The notes below the pieces were generated by a model. It searched no databases and was not told where the DNA came from. It worked only from the letters and a program-made list of their open reading frames with translations. From Chersky-840 sp963811775 (lineage in GTDB: Bacteria; Actinomycetota; Acidimicrobiia; Acidimicrobiales; UBA8190), in assembly GCA_963811775.1 (NCBI GenBank), contig CAWESO010000009.1:186001-250000 (forward strand): a DNA stretch of 64,000 nt, read 5' to 3'. Position numbers and translations under genes: made by a program. Below, one piece after another: positions 25,676-34,616 of this stretch (position 1 is the stretch's first letter; each line of letters begins with the position of its first letter).

Positions 25676-26068
25676 GTGCGCATCGAAGCCCTGTTCCTGC
25701 TCGGCGTGGCCGCCTTCTTCGGCGTCGTCGGCCTCTTCTACTGGTTCACGGCCTACGAGCAGGGCGGCTTCATGATGCTCGTGGGCACCACCATCCTCGG
25801 GTTCCTGCCCGGGAGCTACTACCTGTGGTGGTCGCTGCGCATGAAGCCGCGTCCCGAGGACCGCACCGATGCCGAGATGGCCGAGGGCGCCGGCGTGATC
25901 GGCTCGTTCCCCGCCTCGAGCATCTGGCCGTTCGTGCTCGGCATGGGCCTGTTCCTCATGGTGCTGTCGATGGTGTTCGGGCTGTGGCTCATCGCCCCCG
26001 GCGCCTCGCTGGTCCTATCGGCCGCCATCGGCGTGACCGTCGAGAGCCGGCGCGGCGGCACCATCTGA
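25676..26068 (+). CDS. ctaF: Cytochrome c oxidase subunit IV (actinobacterial CtaF)
   Basis: 130 residues from a GTG. Four membrane helices: the first pair around EALFLLGVAAFFGVVGLFYWF and MMLVGTTILGFLPGSYYLWWSL, the second pair after the acidic loop (DAEMAEGAG). This matches CtaF, the small actinobacterial oxidase subunit encoded after ctaD and needed for assembly. The operon ctaC-ctaD-ctaF ends here; ctaE lies with the qcr genes 8 kb away. Confidence 0.9.
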   Translation: MRIEALFLLGVAAFFGVVGLFYWFTAYEQGGFMMLVGTTILGFLPGSYYLWWSLRMKPRPEDRTDAEMAEGAGVIGSFPASSIWPFVLGMGLFLMVLSMVFGLWLIAPGASLVLSAAIGVTVESRRGGTI

Positions 26069-26121
26069 GCGTCGCGCCCCGGGGCGACAACCCCGGAACC
26101 CGAACCAGCCCAGAACCCGGG

Positions 26122-26161
26122 CAGGCTCGGCACCGGGCCGCAATACCCGGTGCCGAGCCTG
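26122..26161. terminator. Convergent terminator hairpin after ctaF
   Basis: A 16-bp perfect inverted repeat (arms 26122-26137 and 26146-26161, 8-nt loop) lies between ctaF and the convergent mannosyltransferase gene. No U tract follows, as is common in high-GC actinobacteria. The symmetric stem could serve both strands. Confidence 0.7.
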
Positions 26162-26266
26162 GGCCCGCGGATCTCGGGTGCGTCGCCCGGATCCTGCCCC
26201 CTCGGGCAACCCGTCCACTCTCCTGCCCGGGGATCAACCGGCCACCACCCCCGACCCAAATCCAGG

Positions 26267-28124
26267 TCAACTCGGTGCCCCGTCCTCACCCCCCGGCCCA
26301 CCGCCGTCGTCGTCGCCGGCGGTGACCCACACCGGTTCCGCCGGCCCCCGGGCGGCCAGCGCAGCCTGCGTGGCACGTACCTCGCGCAGCGCCGAGCCCA
26401 CGCCCCCCGCCACCACGGCCAGCCCGAGGACAGCCCCGACGATGTCGGTGGTCGAGGCCGTGACGTGCGCGGGGACGGTGGCGAAGCACGCCACGGTCGA
26501 GAGGACCAGGACGACCCGGCGTGACCACGCGTCGGCGGCGAGGGCCAGGAACACGATGCCCCACGTCTCGTACCACGGCCACACGATGGGCCCGAGGAAG
26601 ACGATCGCGAGCAGGCTCCAGCCGAGGGCCCTCGGCATGCCATAGGCGTGGGTCCGGCTGATCAGGAAGCACACGATCAGCGCCGCGAACGAGCAGCGCC
26701 AGGCCCCGCGCCTCGTTGACGAGCACATGGGTGTGCGATCCGGCGCCGACGAAGTGCAACAGATGCGAGATCGCCAGGCCGAGCCCGGTGGCGGGATCCA
26801 GCCACGAGGTCACCGTCCCGGGATCGGAGAGGTTCCACAGCCAGCCCCAGCCGAAGCCCGAGGACTCCGAGACGAGCGCCATTACCGCCAGGGCGACGAC
26901 CACCGACCCGACGAGGTACCGGACGCGCCGGAAGGCCGACGCCGACGCGCCGGCCCAGTCCCAGCCGATGAACAGGACACCGAGCAAGCACGGGACCTTG
27001 ACCCCGGCGCCGAGGGCGCACACCACCAGTCCGAGGACGGGATGTCCACGGCGGGCCAGCGCCACCGCGGCGACGAGGAGCCCCAGCATGATGGCGTCGT
27101 TGTGCATCCCCCCCACGAGGTACAGCAGGACCAGGGGGTTGAGCACGGCCAGCGCGAAGGCCGTGGACGGGTCGCGACCGAACGACCGGGCCAGACCGGG
27201 GACCGATACGGCAATGAGCACGACGCCCGCCAGCGCCACGAGTCGGAAACCCTCGGCCGTGGTGAAGACGCTGTGGGTCAGATGGGCGTTCACCCACGCG
27301 ATGTCGAAGAAGACGGGGCCGTACGGTGCATGGGCGTGCTGCCACAGGGGATCGACCAGGTCGAAGAACGCCGAGCCGCGCACCGGGCCCAGCCCGTGGG
27401 TGTAGGGATCGACGCCGCGTGAGACGAGCGCTCCCTCGGCACCGTAGGCGTAGACGTCGCGGCTGAACAGCGGTGGGGCCACGACGAGCGGCGCCACCCA
27501 CAGGGCGAAGACGCCGTACAGGCGGTGCCGTGCCGGCGCGCGGTGCGGTTCGGGGAAGGCCACGATGCAGAACCACGCACCGAGGACGACCATCATCCCG
27601 CCGTAGACGAGAGCCATGCCGAACAGCTCGTGCGGTGCGGGCGCCGAGCCGGCGGCGGGGATCCCGAAGAGCCACGATCCGGGGAGCTTCGAGGTGAACG
27701 GCGAGCTCGGCTGGGCCGCGCCGAGCACCACCATGCCCATGCCCAGGAAACCGGCCGCACCCGCCCCGAGGACTCGGCGGGACCCGAGCCGACGGCTCTG
27801 GGCCTCGAGGGTCAGCGGCGTCCGCTGCCCGCTCGCCTTGGCGCGCACCGGCTTGCCGCGCCCGGCCTCGGACGGCGCTGTCTCGGACGGCGCTGTCTCG
27901 GACGGCGCTGTCTCGGACGGCGCGATCTCGGACGGCGCTGTATCAGACGACGGGGTCTCAGACGACGGGGTCTCAGACGACGGGGTCTCGGACGGCCCGG
28001 TCGCCGACGGCGACGGCTCCGAGGGCGTCGAACGCAGGGAGCGGGCCCGGGCCCGGACGCTCCATTTGTTGGTCCGTTTCTCGATGGCCGGCGTAGTGTC
28101 GGAGGGCGCCTCGTCGGCGACCAC
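26267..28124 (-). pseudogene. MptB-like alpha-1,6-mannosyltransferase, frameshifted
   Basis: A polytopic GT-C glycosyltransferase with the MptA/MptB signature SRDVYAYGAEGALVSRGVDPYTHG and the following HAPYGPVFFDIAW. In this family polyprenyl-phosphomannose donates mannose to lipomannan-type glycolipids. About 12 membrane helices run to about 26700; the frame then breaks and the last 140 residues (ALIVCFLISRTHAYG, VFLGPIVWPWYETWG) are in another frame. Removing one base near 26688-26694 would restore a single protein. The cytoplasmic N-terminus holds a Ser/Glu/Thr/Pro repeat. The start is GTG 28124 or TTG 28148. It may be a recent mutation or a sequencing indel. Confidence 0.78.
27866..28000 (-). 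repeat. Nine tandem 15-bp units in the mannosyltransferase N-terminus
   Basis: In-frame units of 15 nt encode the five-residue repeats (A)PSET / SSETP / APSEI. The first three units (27866-27910) are identical; units 6-8 (27941-27985) form a second identical group. The result is an acidic, disordered cytoplasmic tail. Being a multiple of three, copy changes keep the frame. Confidence 0.9.
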
Positions 28125-28168
28125 CGGTCCGTCGGGGGAGCCGGGCAACGGCGTCGCCGGTGCCGGCG

Positions 28169-29395
28169 TTAGCCGCGCACGGTGCTCGGGGGCTGCGACA
28201 CGGTCGTCGCCGCCGTCTCGCGTACGTCCCGCAGGCGGCCCCGCGCCTCGGCTGCTGCGTCGGGGCGCACGGGCGGCAGGCGGAAGCCCGTGTACATCAC
28301 CCGACGCTCTTTCTGCACCGGGGGCTGGGCCATGTGCAGCGTGCAGCTGAGGTGGACCGTCACGTCGCCGGTGCCGGTGGGCAGGTCGACGACGGGAAGA
28401 AGATTGTCGCGCCGGAGGAACGCCGGCCACACGAGGGCCCGGTGGCTGCCGGCCACCACGCGGAGCTGGCCCGAGCTCTCGTCGGCGCCGGTGACCGAGA
28501 TCCCGACGGTCAGCGAGCAGCACTCGTAGCTGTGACGCCCGAGCGAGCAGTCCTTGTGCCAGGGCACGTCGGAGATCCCCTCGACGACCCCGATGGGCTT
28601 CACGAGGGCTTCCAGAGCGTTGGCGTCCATTCCCCCCCACTCGTGCCCGTCGCCGGTGAGCGCGCCGAGCCGGGCCAGGCGCCCGTCGGCGACGAGCGCG
28701 GCGGCCGCGCCCGACATCTTGTCGAAGCCCTGCATCCGGACCAGGCGTTCCGACCCGTCGCCGGTCCGGGCCCACCACGACCGCCCGTCGCCCGGGTTGT
28801 AGGTCGGGGCGGCCCGGTCCATGTCGGCGGAGACCGCCGCCATCTCGTCCTCGGTGAAGACCCCGGCCACATGCAGGAACCCGGCCTGGCCGAGGAACTG
28901 CTCGAGCTCAGCGTCGTCGTCGTCCCACGTGAAGCGCCGGTGCAGGTCGAGCGCCGCGCCGGTGCCGTCCTCGAAGGTCATCGGCGCCGCCACCAGGGGT
29001 GCCACGCCGTCGAGGGCACTGCGAAGCACGAGCCACCAGTCGAGGAGCCGCTCGAGACGTCCGTCGAGCTCCAGCGCCCCGCTCGAGAACCAGCCCATGG
29101 GGGTGACCTGGTCCCACACCAAGTCGGCCAGCTGCACGGGGTCGAGGCGCAGGCGCAGGCCGTCTTCGCCGGCCGCGTCGCCACGTCGGACCGTGACTGC
29201 GGTGCCGTCGCTGTGCAGGGTCCAGCGCTCGCCGGCCACGTCGATCACGAGTGGCGGGAGCCGCAATACCGCCAGCGCCTCGGCCAGGTTGGCCTCGTCC
29301 GCCCCGAGGGCGAGGGGCAGGTCGTCCTCGAAGAACCGGGCCGGTTCGATCGGCGGTTGCTCCCCGTCGACCCGGCTGCGCACGTCAACACTCAT
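28169..29395 (-). CDS. Phytanoyl-CoA dioxygenase (PhyH) family protein with N-terminal SCP2-like domain
   Basis: 408 residues. The N-terminal 140 residues look like a sterol-carrier-type or winged lipid-binding fold (RWTLHSDGTAVTVRRGD, RLDPVQLADLVW). The rest is an Fe(II)/2-oxoglutarate oxygenase: the iron ligands His and Asp are in VPWHKDCSLG and the distal His in VTVHLSCTLHMAQPP. The Arg for 2-oxoglutarate is probably in KERRVMYTGFRL. Such enzymes hydroxylate lipid acyl chains or small molecules. It is transcribed alone, with a TACGGT box 6 nt before the ATG suggesting a leaderless mRNA. Substrate unknown. Confidence 0.83.
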   Translation of the reverse strand: MSVDVRSRVDGEQPPIEPARFFEDDLPLALGADEANLAEALAVLRLPPLVIDVAGERWTLHSDGTAVTVRRGDAAGEDGLRLRLDPVQLADLVWDQVTPMGWFSSGALELDGRLERLLDWWLVLRSALDGVAPLVAAPMTFEDGTGAALDLHRRFTWDDDDAELEQFLGQAGFLHVAGVFTEDEMAAVSADMDRAAPTYNPGDGRSWWARTGDGSERLVRMQGFDKMSGAAAALVADGRLARLGALTGDGHEWGGMDANALEALVKPIGVVEGISDVPWHKDCSLGRHSYECCSLTVGISVTGADESSGQLRVVAGSHRALVWPAFLRRDNLLPVVDLPTGTGDVTVHLSCTLHMAQPPVQKERRVMYTGFRLPPVRPDAAAEARGRLRDVRETAATTVSQPPSTVRG

Positions 29396-29401
29396 GGTGC
29401 A

Positions 29402-29407
29402 ACCGTA
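29402..29407 (-). promoter_or_regulatory. Putative -10 box (TACGGT) of the PhyH gene
   Basis: On the minus strand TACGGT ends 6 nt before the ATG at 29395. No Shine-Dalgarno precedes the ATG. This fits leaderless transcription. Confidence 0.4.
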
Positions 29408-29484
29408 ATGTGACGCCCCACCCCACGCCCAGGCGCCCTACGCCCGGCCTGCCAGCGGACCCGTGCCCGGGCCGGCGGGGAGCG

Positions 29485-29928
29485 TCAGGTCCGGGCGCGG
29501 TCGCCGAGACCGGCCCGCACCTCTCGGCGCCACACGAGGCGCAGGCCCGACCAATCCTCACCCACGGCCGCCACCTTGACGTCGACGAGCCCGGTGGGCA
29601 GGACCACGTCGCGCACGAGGTTGTCGGTGACGTCGCTGTCGTGGTCGGCGGCCCGGCGCGGCCACACGATCCACAGCGAGTCCTCGGGCCCGAGGACCGC
29701 CGAGGTCGCCGCCACCACCTCTTCGAGCTCCGCGGCGTGCCGGACGAAGGCGATGACCACCTCGGCGCCGCGCCCGAGCGAGCGCCGCAGGTGCGCCCCG
29801 TCGGGGAGATCGGGCACGGTCCAGCCCCGCGGCGCCCCCACGAGGGCGACGACGTCGCCGGGGCGCACCCCGAGCTTCTTCGCCAGCGGTGTCCCCGAGT
29901 AACCGCCCGCGTCCCGTGTGGGGCTCAC
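29485..29928 (-). CDS. DUF3052 family protein
   Basis: 147 residues. The family start GGYSGTPLAKKLGVRPGDVVALVGAP is followed by the conserved IVWPRRAADHDSDVTDNLVRDVVLPTGLVDVKVAAVGEDWSGLRLVWRR. DUF3052 proteins are common in actinobacteria, sometimes near DNA-repair or peroxide genes, and have no proven function. The GTG start overlaps the stop of the acetyltransferase gene (GTGA), so both are made together. Confidence 0.9.
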   Translation of the reverse strand: MSPTRDAGGYSGTPLAKKLGVRPGDVVALVGAPRGWTVPDLPDGAHLRRSLGRGAEVVIAFVRHAAELEEVVAATSAVLGPEDSLWIVWPRRAADHDSDVTDNLVRDVVLPTGLVDVKVAAVGEDWSGLRLVWRREVRAGLGDRART

Positions 29929-30431
29929 GGGGCCGGAGCGGGGTCCCAGGGACGACGGCGCAGCGCCACAGCCGTGCTCCCCTCCCAGAAGCCCTCGGAA
30001 CGGTAGAGCGCCTCGCCGTCGGCCGAGGCGTGCAGCTCCACGTTGTCGACCTCGTGCGACTCGAACCACGCGAGCAGGGCGCCGAGCACGGCCCGGCCCA
30101 GGCCGCGGCGTCGGAAGCCGGGCTCGGTCGACATCCACTGCACGTACCCCACGCGGGCGCTGCGATGCGCCGGGCTGGGGAGGCGCTGCGAGATCGCCCC
30201 CGCCCCGCACGCCACCAGGTGGCCCGGGACACCGGGGTCCTCGGCGACGACCACCGTCAGCTCCGCGCCGAGGCGCGTCCGCACCGCCTCTTCGGCGCCG
30301 AGGCGCCACCGTCGCCAGACCTCGTCGTCGAAGTCGAGGCCGAGGGACCGGTACATGAGCTCGGCCAGGCGGGCGACCTCACCGGCGTCGTCGGGACGCG
30401 CCGGGCGGACCAGCGGGGCCACCTCGGGCAT
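29925..30431 (-). CDS. GNAT family N-acetyltransferase
   Basis: 168 residues. The acetyl-CoA binding motif A is MSTEPGFRRRGLGRAVLGALLAW, preceded by the beta strand VGYVQWM and followed by NVELHASADGEALYRSEGFWEG. The N-terminus VRPARPDDAGEVARLAELMY is typical. Coupled to DUF3052 by GTGA and 15 nt upstream (by position) of qcrB, with which it does not share an obvious function. Substrate unknown. Confidence 0.87.
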   Translation of the reverse strand: MPEVAPLVRPARPDDAGEVARLAELMYRSLGLDFDDEVWRRWRLGAEEAVRTRLGAELTVVVAEDPGVPGHLVACGAGAISQRLPSPAHRSARVGYVQWMSTEPGFRRRGLGRAVLGALLAWFESHEVDNVELHASADGEALYRSEGFWEGSTAVALRRRPWDPAPAP

Positions 30432-30446
30432 CGGGGCCCCCGACAG

Positions 30447-32015
30447 CTAGGAACGCGGGATGCGGCGCACGCCCGAGGTCGCCACTTCGACCGGCTCGAG
30501 CTCGCCGTCGAGGTCGATGCGACCGGGAACCGGGGTGGGGGAAAGGTCTTCCTCGCCGTCACCGGGACGGGGCGAGCTCGACACGCTCTCGTACTCGCCC
30601 GACTCGCTGCGGGTGATGACCACGGCCCGCTTGCGCCGCCCGATGCCGGGCACGCCCGACATCTCCCGGCACAGGTAGTAGGCGAACACGCCCGCCGCGG
30701 CGGGGATGACGAAGACGGCGAACCGGAAGAACCACAGCACCTCGTTGAGCGAGATCTTGAAGAAGTTGGCCAAGACGTCGGTCGAGCTGGCCGCGAACAG
30801 CGTGAAGAAGAACGTCAGGGAGGCCACGCCGATGGCCGTGCGCCGGGGTTTGTCGCGGGGCCGGTCGAGGAGGTTGTGCTCGGCGCGGTCACCGGTCACC
30901 TTGGCCTCGACGAAGGGCCACACGTAGAAGAGGTTGAAGCAGATGCCCGGGAAGAGCACGGCCGGGAACAGGATCACGAACGGGATGGTGTGGCCCCACA
31001 GCGTCCAGGAGATGGGGGGCATGATGCGCAAGGCGCCGTCGAGCCAGCCCATGTACCAGTCGGGCTGCACGGCGTAGCTGATCTTGTACGGCTCGTACTG
31101 GCCGAACTGCCAGATGGGGTTGATCTGGGCCAGGCCTCCCAACGCCCACAGCACGCCCGTGACCACGAACATGAACCCGGTCGTCTTGGCGATGAACGTG
31201 GGGTACATGGGCGAGCCCACCACGTTCTTCTCCGTACGCCCATGGCCGGGGAACTGCGTGTGCTTCTGGCGCACGAGCAGTCCCAGGTGAGCAGCGAGGA
31301 GCCCGAGGATGATGAGCGGCACGACCAGCACGTGCAAGATGAACAGGCGAGGGATGATCGTGCCGTCACCGGGGAAGTTCCCCCCGAAGAGGAACGTGGC
31401 CAGGTACGAGCCCACGAGCGGGATCGACAGCACGATCGAGAACATGATGCGCAGGCCGGTCCCCGACACGAGGTCGTCGGGCAGCGAGTACCCGATGAAC
31501 CCGTTGGTCAGCGCCAGGATGAGCAGCGTGATCCCGATCATCCAGTTGAGCTCGCGGGGCTTGCGGAAGGCACCGGTGAAGAAGATCCGGCACATGTGCA
31601 CGGCGATGGCGCCCACGAATACGTCCGCCGCCCAGTGGTGCATCTGACGGATGACCAGTCCGCTGCGCACCCCGAAGGACAGGTTCACCGTCGACGCGAA
31701 CGCCGCTGAGACCCGCGTGCCCCGCAGCGGCGCGTAGGCACCGTGGTAGATGACGTCCTGGGCCGAGGGGACGAAGTAGAGGCTGAGGAACACGCCCGTA
31801 GCGATCAGCACCACGAACGAATAGAGGGCGATCTCGCCGAGAAGGAACGACCAGTGGTCCGGGAAGATCTTGTCGAGCAGGGTGCGCCCGCCCTTGGCCA
31901 CGCCGAGGCGATCGTCGACCCACCGCACGCCGGCCACGATGGGGTCGGGTTTCGTACCCTTCTTTCCCCGTGCCCCTCGGGGGCGCCCGCCGGGGCGCGA
32001 CGTCAGGGCGGTCAT
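30447..32015 (-). CDS. qcrB: Cytochrome bc1 complex cytochrome b subunit
   Basis: 522 residues, about nine membrane helices. Heme b ligands are seen in the helix with RQMHHWAADVFVGAIAVHMCRIFF and the later FILHVLVVPLIILGLLAAHL. The quinol-oxidation loop contains the PEWY-equivalent QPDWYMGW, as in actinobacterial QcrB. The C-terminal extension with extra helices and a charged cytoplasmic tail is also typical. It overlaps qcrA by ATGA, giving a qcrC-qcrA-qcrB operon that starts with ctaE. It oxidises menaquinol and hands electrons to Rieske and cytochrome c. Confidence 0.96.
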   Translation of the reverse strand: MTALTSRPGGRPRGARGKKGTKPDPIVAGVRWVDDRLGVAKGGRTLLDKIFPDHWSFLLGEIALYSFVVLIATGVFLSLYFVPSAQDVIYHGAYAPLRGTRVSAAFASTVNLSFGVRSGLVIRQMHHWAADVFVGAIAVHMCRIFFTGAFRKPRELNWMIGITLLILALTNGFIGYSLPDDLVSGTGLRIMFSIVLSIPLVGSYLATFLFGGNFPGDGTIIPRLFILHVLVVPLIILGLLAAHLGLLVRQKHTQFPGHGRTEKNVVGSPMYPTFIAKTTGFMFVVTGVLWALGGLAQINPIWQFGQYEPYKISYAVQPDWYMGWLDGALRIMPPISWTLWGHTIPFVILFPAVLFPGICFNLFYVWPFVEAKVTGDRAEHNLLDRPRDKPRRTAIGVASLTFFFTLFAASSTDVLANFFKISLNEVLWFFRFAVFVIPAAAGVFAYYLCREMSGVPGIGRRKRAVVITRSESGEYESVSSSPRPGDGEEDLSPTPVPGRIDLDGELEPVEVATSGVRRIPRS

Positions 32016-32974
32016 GACCGCTCCCAGAACCCGGGGCCGACAGGCTGGTCATAGCCGGCCTGGGCCACGAGGAACCCTGCGCTGTCGATGCGCAGCGGCA
32101 GCTGGGGCAGGGGGCGGGGGGCGGGACCGAACACGGGGTTGGCGCCGGTCTTCACGTCGAACAGCGACTGGTGACACGGGCACAGCAACTGCTGGGTCAC
32201 CTCCTCGTACAGGCCCACGGGGCATCCGGCGTGGGTGCACATCTTCGAGTACGCCAGGTATCCCTTCGGGCCCCACGTCTCGCGTCCGGGCAGGGTGACG
32301 ATGTCGGTCGTCTCGGCCCGGATGAGCATGGTCTGATCGACCGAGGCGCCGGCGAAGCCCTCCGGGAAGACCGTGAGCGCGCCGCCCACCTCGAGGTCGG
32401 CCTGGTGCACCCGGTTGCCGTCGATGTCCACCAGGTAGGAGCCCGAGCGCCAGTCGGTGGTGTCGAAGGTCTTCTTGGGCGGCGGCCCCAGGGAGCGCAG
32501 CAGCGGGAACGCCAGCACCACACCCATCACGCCGGCACCGGCGCCGAGGATCGTGCCCAGGAAGCCGCGCCGGCGGAACACCATCTTGCCCCGGTCCTCG
32601 ATGGCGGCCGCCATGGACAGCACCTCGGGCTCGGTCGAGGCCATGGTGTGGCGGTCCTCCACGAAGGGGCCCTGGGGGAGCAGGTACTTGCCCCAGGCGG
32701 AGAGGCCGAAGCCGAAGGCGAAGAAGCCGATGCCGCCGAAGACCCCCTCCCACTGGGGCTGGCCGCCCACCCAGTACAGCCCGCCGTAGGCGCAGAACCC
32801 GGCGAGGCCGATGAGCAGCAGCACGCCGATGAGCATCTCGGCCCGGCGCGGGTTCTTGGCGTAGGGCTGCAGGTGGGGGTCGTCGAACTTGGTCAGCGGC
32901 ACGCCGCCGGCGGGGGCGCCGTTGCCCGAGACACCCGCGTCGGATGCGACGGTGGTGATGGTGTCGTCGCTCAC
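32012..32974 (-). CDS. qcrA: Cytochrome bc1 complex Rieske iron-sulfur subunit
   Basis: 320 residues. It has the actinobacterial three-helix N-terminus (IGVLLLIGLAGFCAYGGLYWV; GIGFFAFGFGLSAWGKYL; GTILGAGAGVMGVVLAFPLL). The [2Fe-2S] ligands are complete: CTHAGCPVGLYEEV and CPCHQSLFDV. It carries electrons from quinol to cytochrome c. It is coupled to qcrC by a 4-nt overlap and to qcrB by ATGA. The third helix is preceded by RRRGFLG, a twin-arginine-like motif consistent with Tat-dependent insertion of this family. Confidence 0.96.
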   Translation of the reverse strand: MSDDTITTVASDAGVSGNGAPAGGVPLTKFDDPHLQPYAKNPRRAEMLIGVLLLIGLAGFCAYGGLYWVGGQPQWEGVFGGIGFFAFGFGLSAWGKYLLPQGPFVEDRHTMASTEPEVLSMAAAIEDRGKMVFRRRGFLGTILGAGAGVMGVVLAFPLLRSLGPPPKKTFDTTDWRSGSYLVDIDGNRVHQADLEVGGALTVFPEGFAGASVDQTMLIRAETTDIVTLPGRETWGPKGYLAYSKMCTHAGCPVGLYEEVTQQLLCPCHQSLFDVKTGANPVFGPAPRPLPQLPLRIDSAGFLVAQAGYDQPVGPGFWERS

Positions 32975-33855
32975 TTGCGGTCTCCGAGCCAGAACGCCAC
33001 CAGCATGATCCCGCCCACGCCGAAGAGCAGCCCGATGAACCCTTCGGCCACCGGCCCGATGCCGCCGAGGCCGAGGCCACCGTGGTCGGAGGGGTGCTGG
33101 ATGGAGGTCGTCACGTACTTGACGATGTCGGCCACCTGCTGGTTGGTGAGGTTGCGCGTCCCGAAATGCGGCATCTGGGTCGGGCCGGTGCGGATGGCCT
33201 CGGCGATCTGCCGGGGGTAGATCTTGTGCAGCGAGGGAGCGAAGTACCCGTCCGACAGCGCGTCACCGGCGCCGGTGATGGTGTGGCAGCCCGCGCAATT
33301 GAGGACGAACAGGGAGTTGCCCTCGGCCAGGTTGCCGGCACCCAGGTCCACCTGGGGGATGCCCGAGGGGTAGTCGGGGGCCGCGGGCGCCAGGGAGTTG
33401 ACGAAGGCCACGATCTCCAGGGTCTGCTTGCGGTCGAAGCGCGCCGGCTTCTGCACCGGCTGCTGGGTGGCGACGGCCAGCGGCATGCGCCCCGTCGACA
33501 CCCAGAAGTCGACGGTGGCGGGCCCGAGCCCCTGGAGGTTGGGCGCCCTGTCGGTGCCCGAGGCGTCCGCCCCGTGGCAGCTCGAGCAGTTCAGCTCGAA
33601 CAGGGTCTGGCCCGGGGCGATGTAGGAGCTGGGCGGCAGGTGGTACGTGACCGCATTGTTGTCGGCGCTCGTCGCCGACTTGAGCGCGACCTTGGACGCG
33701 GGGGCGACAGTCGTCGTGGCCGTGGTGGCGGGCATCGTCGTCGGTGGCGTGGCCGCCTGCGACGCGGTCGCGCCCGCGCTCAGCAGTCCCACCACGGCCA
33801 CTCCCGCGACCAGCAGGCCCGGTAGCAGATGACGCACGCGGAGCTTCGCTTGCAT
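32971..33855 (-). CDS. qcrC: Cytochrome bc1 complex diheme cytochrome c subunit
   Basis: 294 residues. It has an N-terminal signal helix (LLPGLLVAGVAVVGLLSAG), a Thr/Pro linker, and two c-type heme sites: ELNCSSCHGADASGT and LNCAGCHTITGAGD. There is a Met ligand candidate in MPLAVA and another in MPHFG, and a C-terminal membrane anchor (FIGLLFGVGGIMLVAFWLG). The two hemes replace a soluble cytochrome c in the bcc-aa3 supercomplex. GAGGAC lies just before the ATG. It overlaps qcrA by 4 nt. Confidence 0.95.
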   Translation of the reverse strand: MQAKLRVRHLLPGLLVAGVAVVGLLSAGATASQAATPPTTMPATTATTTVAPASKVALKSATSADNNAVTYHLPPSSYIAPGQTLFELNCSSCHGADASGTDRAPNLQGLGPATVDFWVSTGRMPLAVATQQPVQKPARFDRKQTLEIVAFVNSLAPAAPDYPSGIPQVDLGAGNLAEGNSLFVLNCAGCHTITGAGDALSDGYFAPSLHKIYPRQIAEAIRTGPTQMPHFGTRNLTNQQVADIVKYVTTSIQHPSDHGGLGLGGIGPVAEGFIGLLFGVGGIMLVAFWLGDRK

Positions 33856-33875
33856 GTCCTCGCAGTCCCGGGCGC

Positions 33876-34490
33876 TCAACCGGTCTTCAGCAGGAAGAGA
33901 CAGCTGAAGATGCCGATCCACATGAAGTCGACGAAGTGCCAGTAGTAGCCGACCGCCTGGAACACGTTCGTCTCCCCGGGGTCGCCGCTCTTGCCCCCCA
34001 TGCGCCCCAGGAGGAAGATCATGGCCACCAGCCCGAGCGCGACGTGCAACCCGTGGATCCCGGTCATGATGAAGAACAGGGACCAGTAGGCGTTGAGCCC
34101 GGGACCGTGGTGCGAGCCGGCGAAGTCGTGCCACTCGTAGAGCGTGTTGCTCAGGAACGCGGCGCCCAGGAAGAAGCTGACCAAGATCCAGGACACGGCC
34201 TTGCGTCGTTCGCCGCGCTCCTGGGCCCACACCCCGAACTGGAAAGTCGGGCTCGACACCAAGAGGACCACGCTGAAGATCCCGGCCTGGACGTAGTCGA
34301 GGTGCGCGCCCGACAAAGGCGGCCACGTGCTGGCATGCGCGCGGATGGTGAAGTAGGCGGCGAAGAGGCCGCTGAAGAACATCACCTCCGAGCCGAGCCA
34401 GATCATCACCCCGACGGCGAGCAGCGGGGGACGTTCAGGGACGTGGCGGGGGGCGCGCGCCGGATGCTCCACCGACAGGGCCTGCGTCAC
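33876..34490 (-). CDS. ctaE: Cytochrome c oxidase subunit III
   Basis: 204 residues from a GTG preceded by AGGAAAG. Five membrane helices: LLAVGVMIWLGSEVMFFSGLFAAYF, then YVQAGIFSVVLLVSSPTF, SWILVSFFLGAAFLSNTLYEWHDF, YWSLFFIMTGIHGLHVALGLVAM, and VGYYWHFVDFMWIGIFSCLF. This is the short actinobacterial CtaE. It begins the ctaE-qcrC-qcrA-qcrB operon, the conserved actinobacterial order. The other oxidase genes lie at 23-26 kb. Confidence 0.95.
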   Translation of the reverse strand: MTQALSVEHPARAPRHVPERPPLLAVGVMIWLGSEVMFFSGLFAAYFTIRAHASTWPPLSGAHLDYVQAGIFSVVLLVSSPTFQFGVWAQERGERRKAVSWILVSFFLGAAFLSNTLYEWHDFAGSHHGPGLNAYWSLFFIMTGIHGLHVALGLVAMIFLLGRMGGKSGDPGETNVFQAVGYYWHFVDFMWIGIFSCLFLLKTG

Positions 34491-34588
34491 GGGGTCTTTC
34501 CTAGTTGACGGCGACCCTTCCGCGCCAACACCGTCGCCCACCCGCGCCTTCCCGGCGCGAGATGGCCCGGGCCCGCGACCGACCGGTG

Positions 34589-34610
34589 CGCGCCGGGCGC
34601 GTCCGGCGCG
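34589..34610 (-). terminator. Hairpin downstream of the HelD gene
   Basis: An 8-bp all-GC stem (CGCGCCGG, 6-nt loop, CCGGCGCG) lies just after the helicase gene and before ctaE, both minus strand. No U tract. It may terminate the helicase transcript. Confidence 0.35.
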
Positions 34611-34616
34611 TCGCGA

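Noticed and set aside
27866..28000. CRISPR-like or noncoding repeat
   Set aside because: Units are 15 bp, in frame and contiguous within a coding region.
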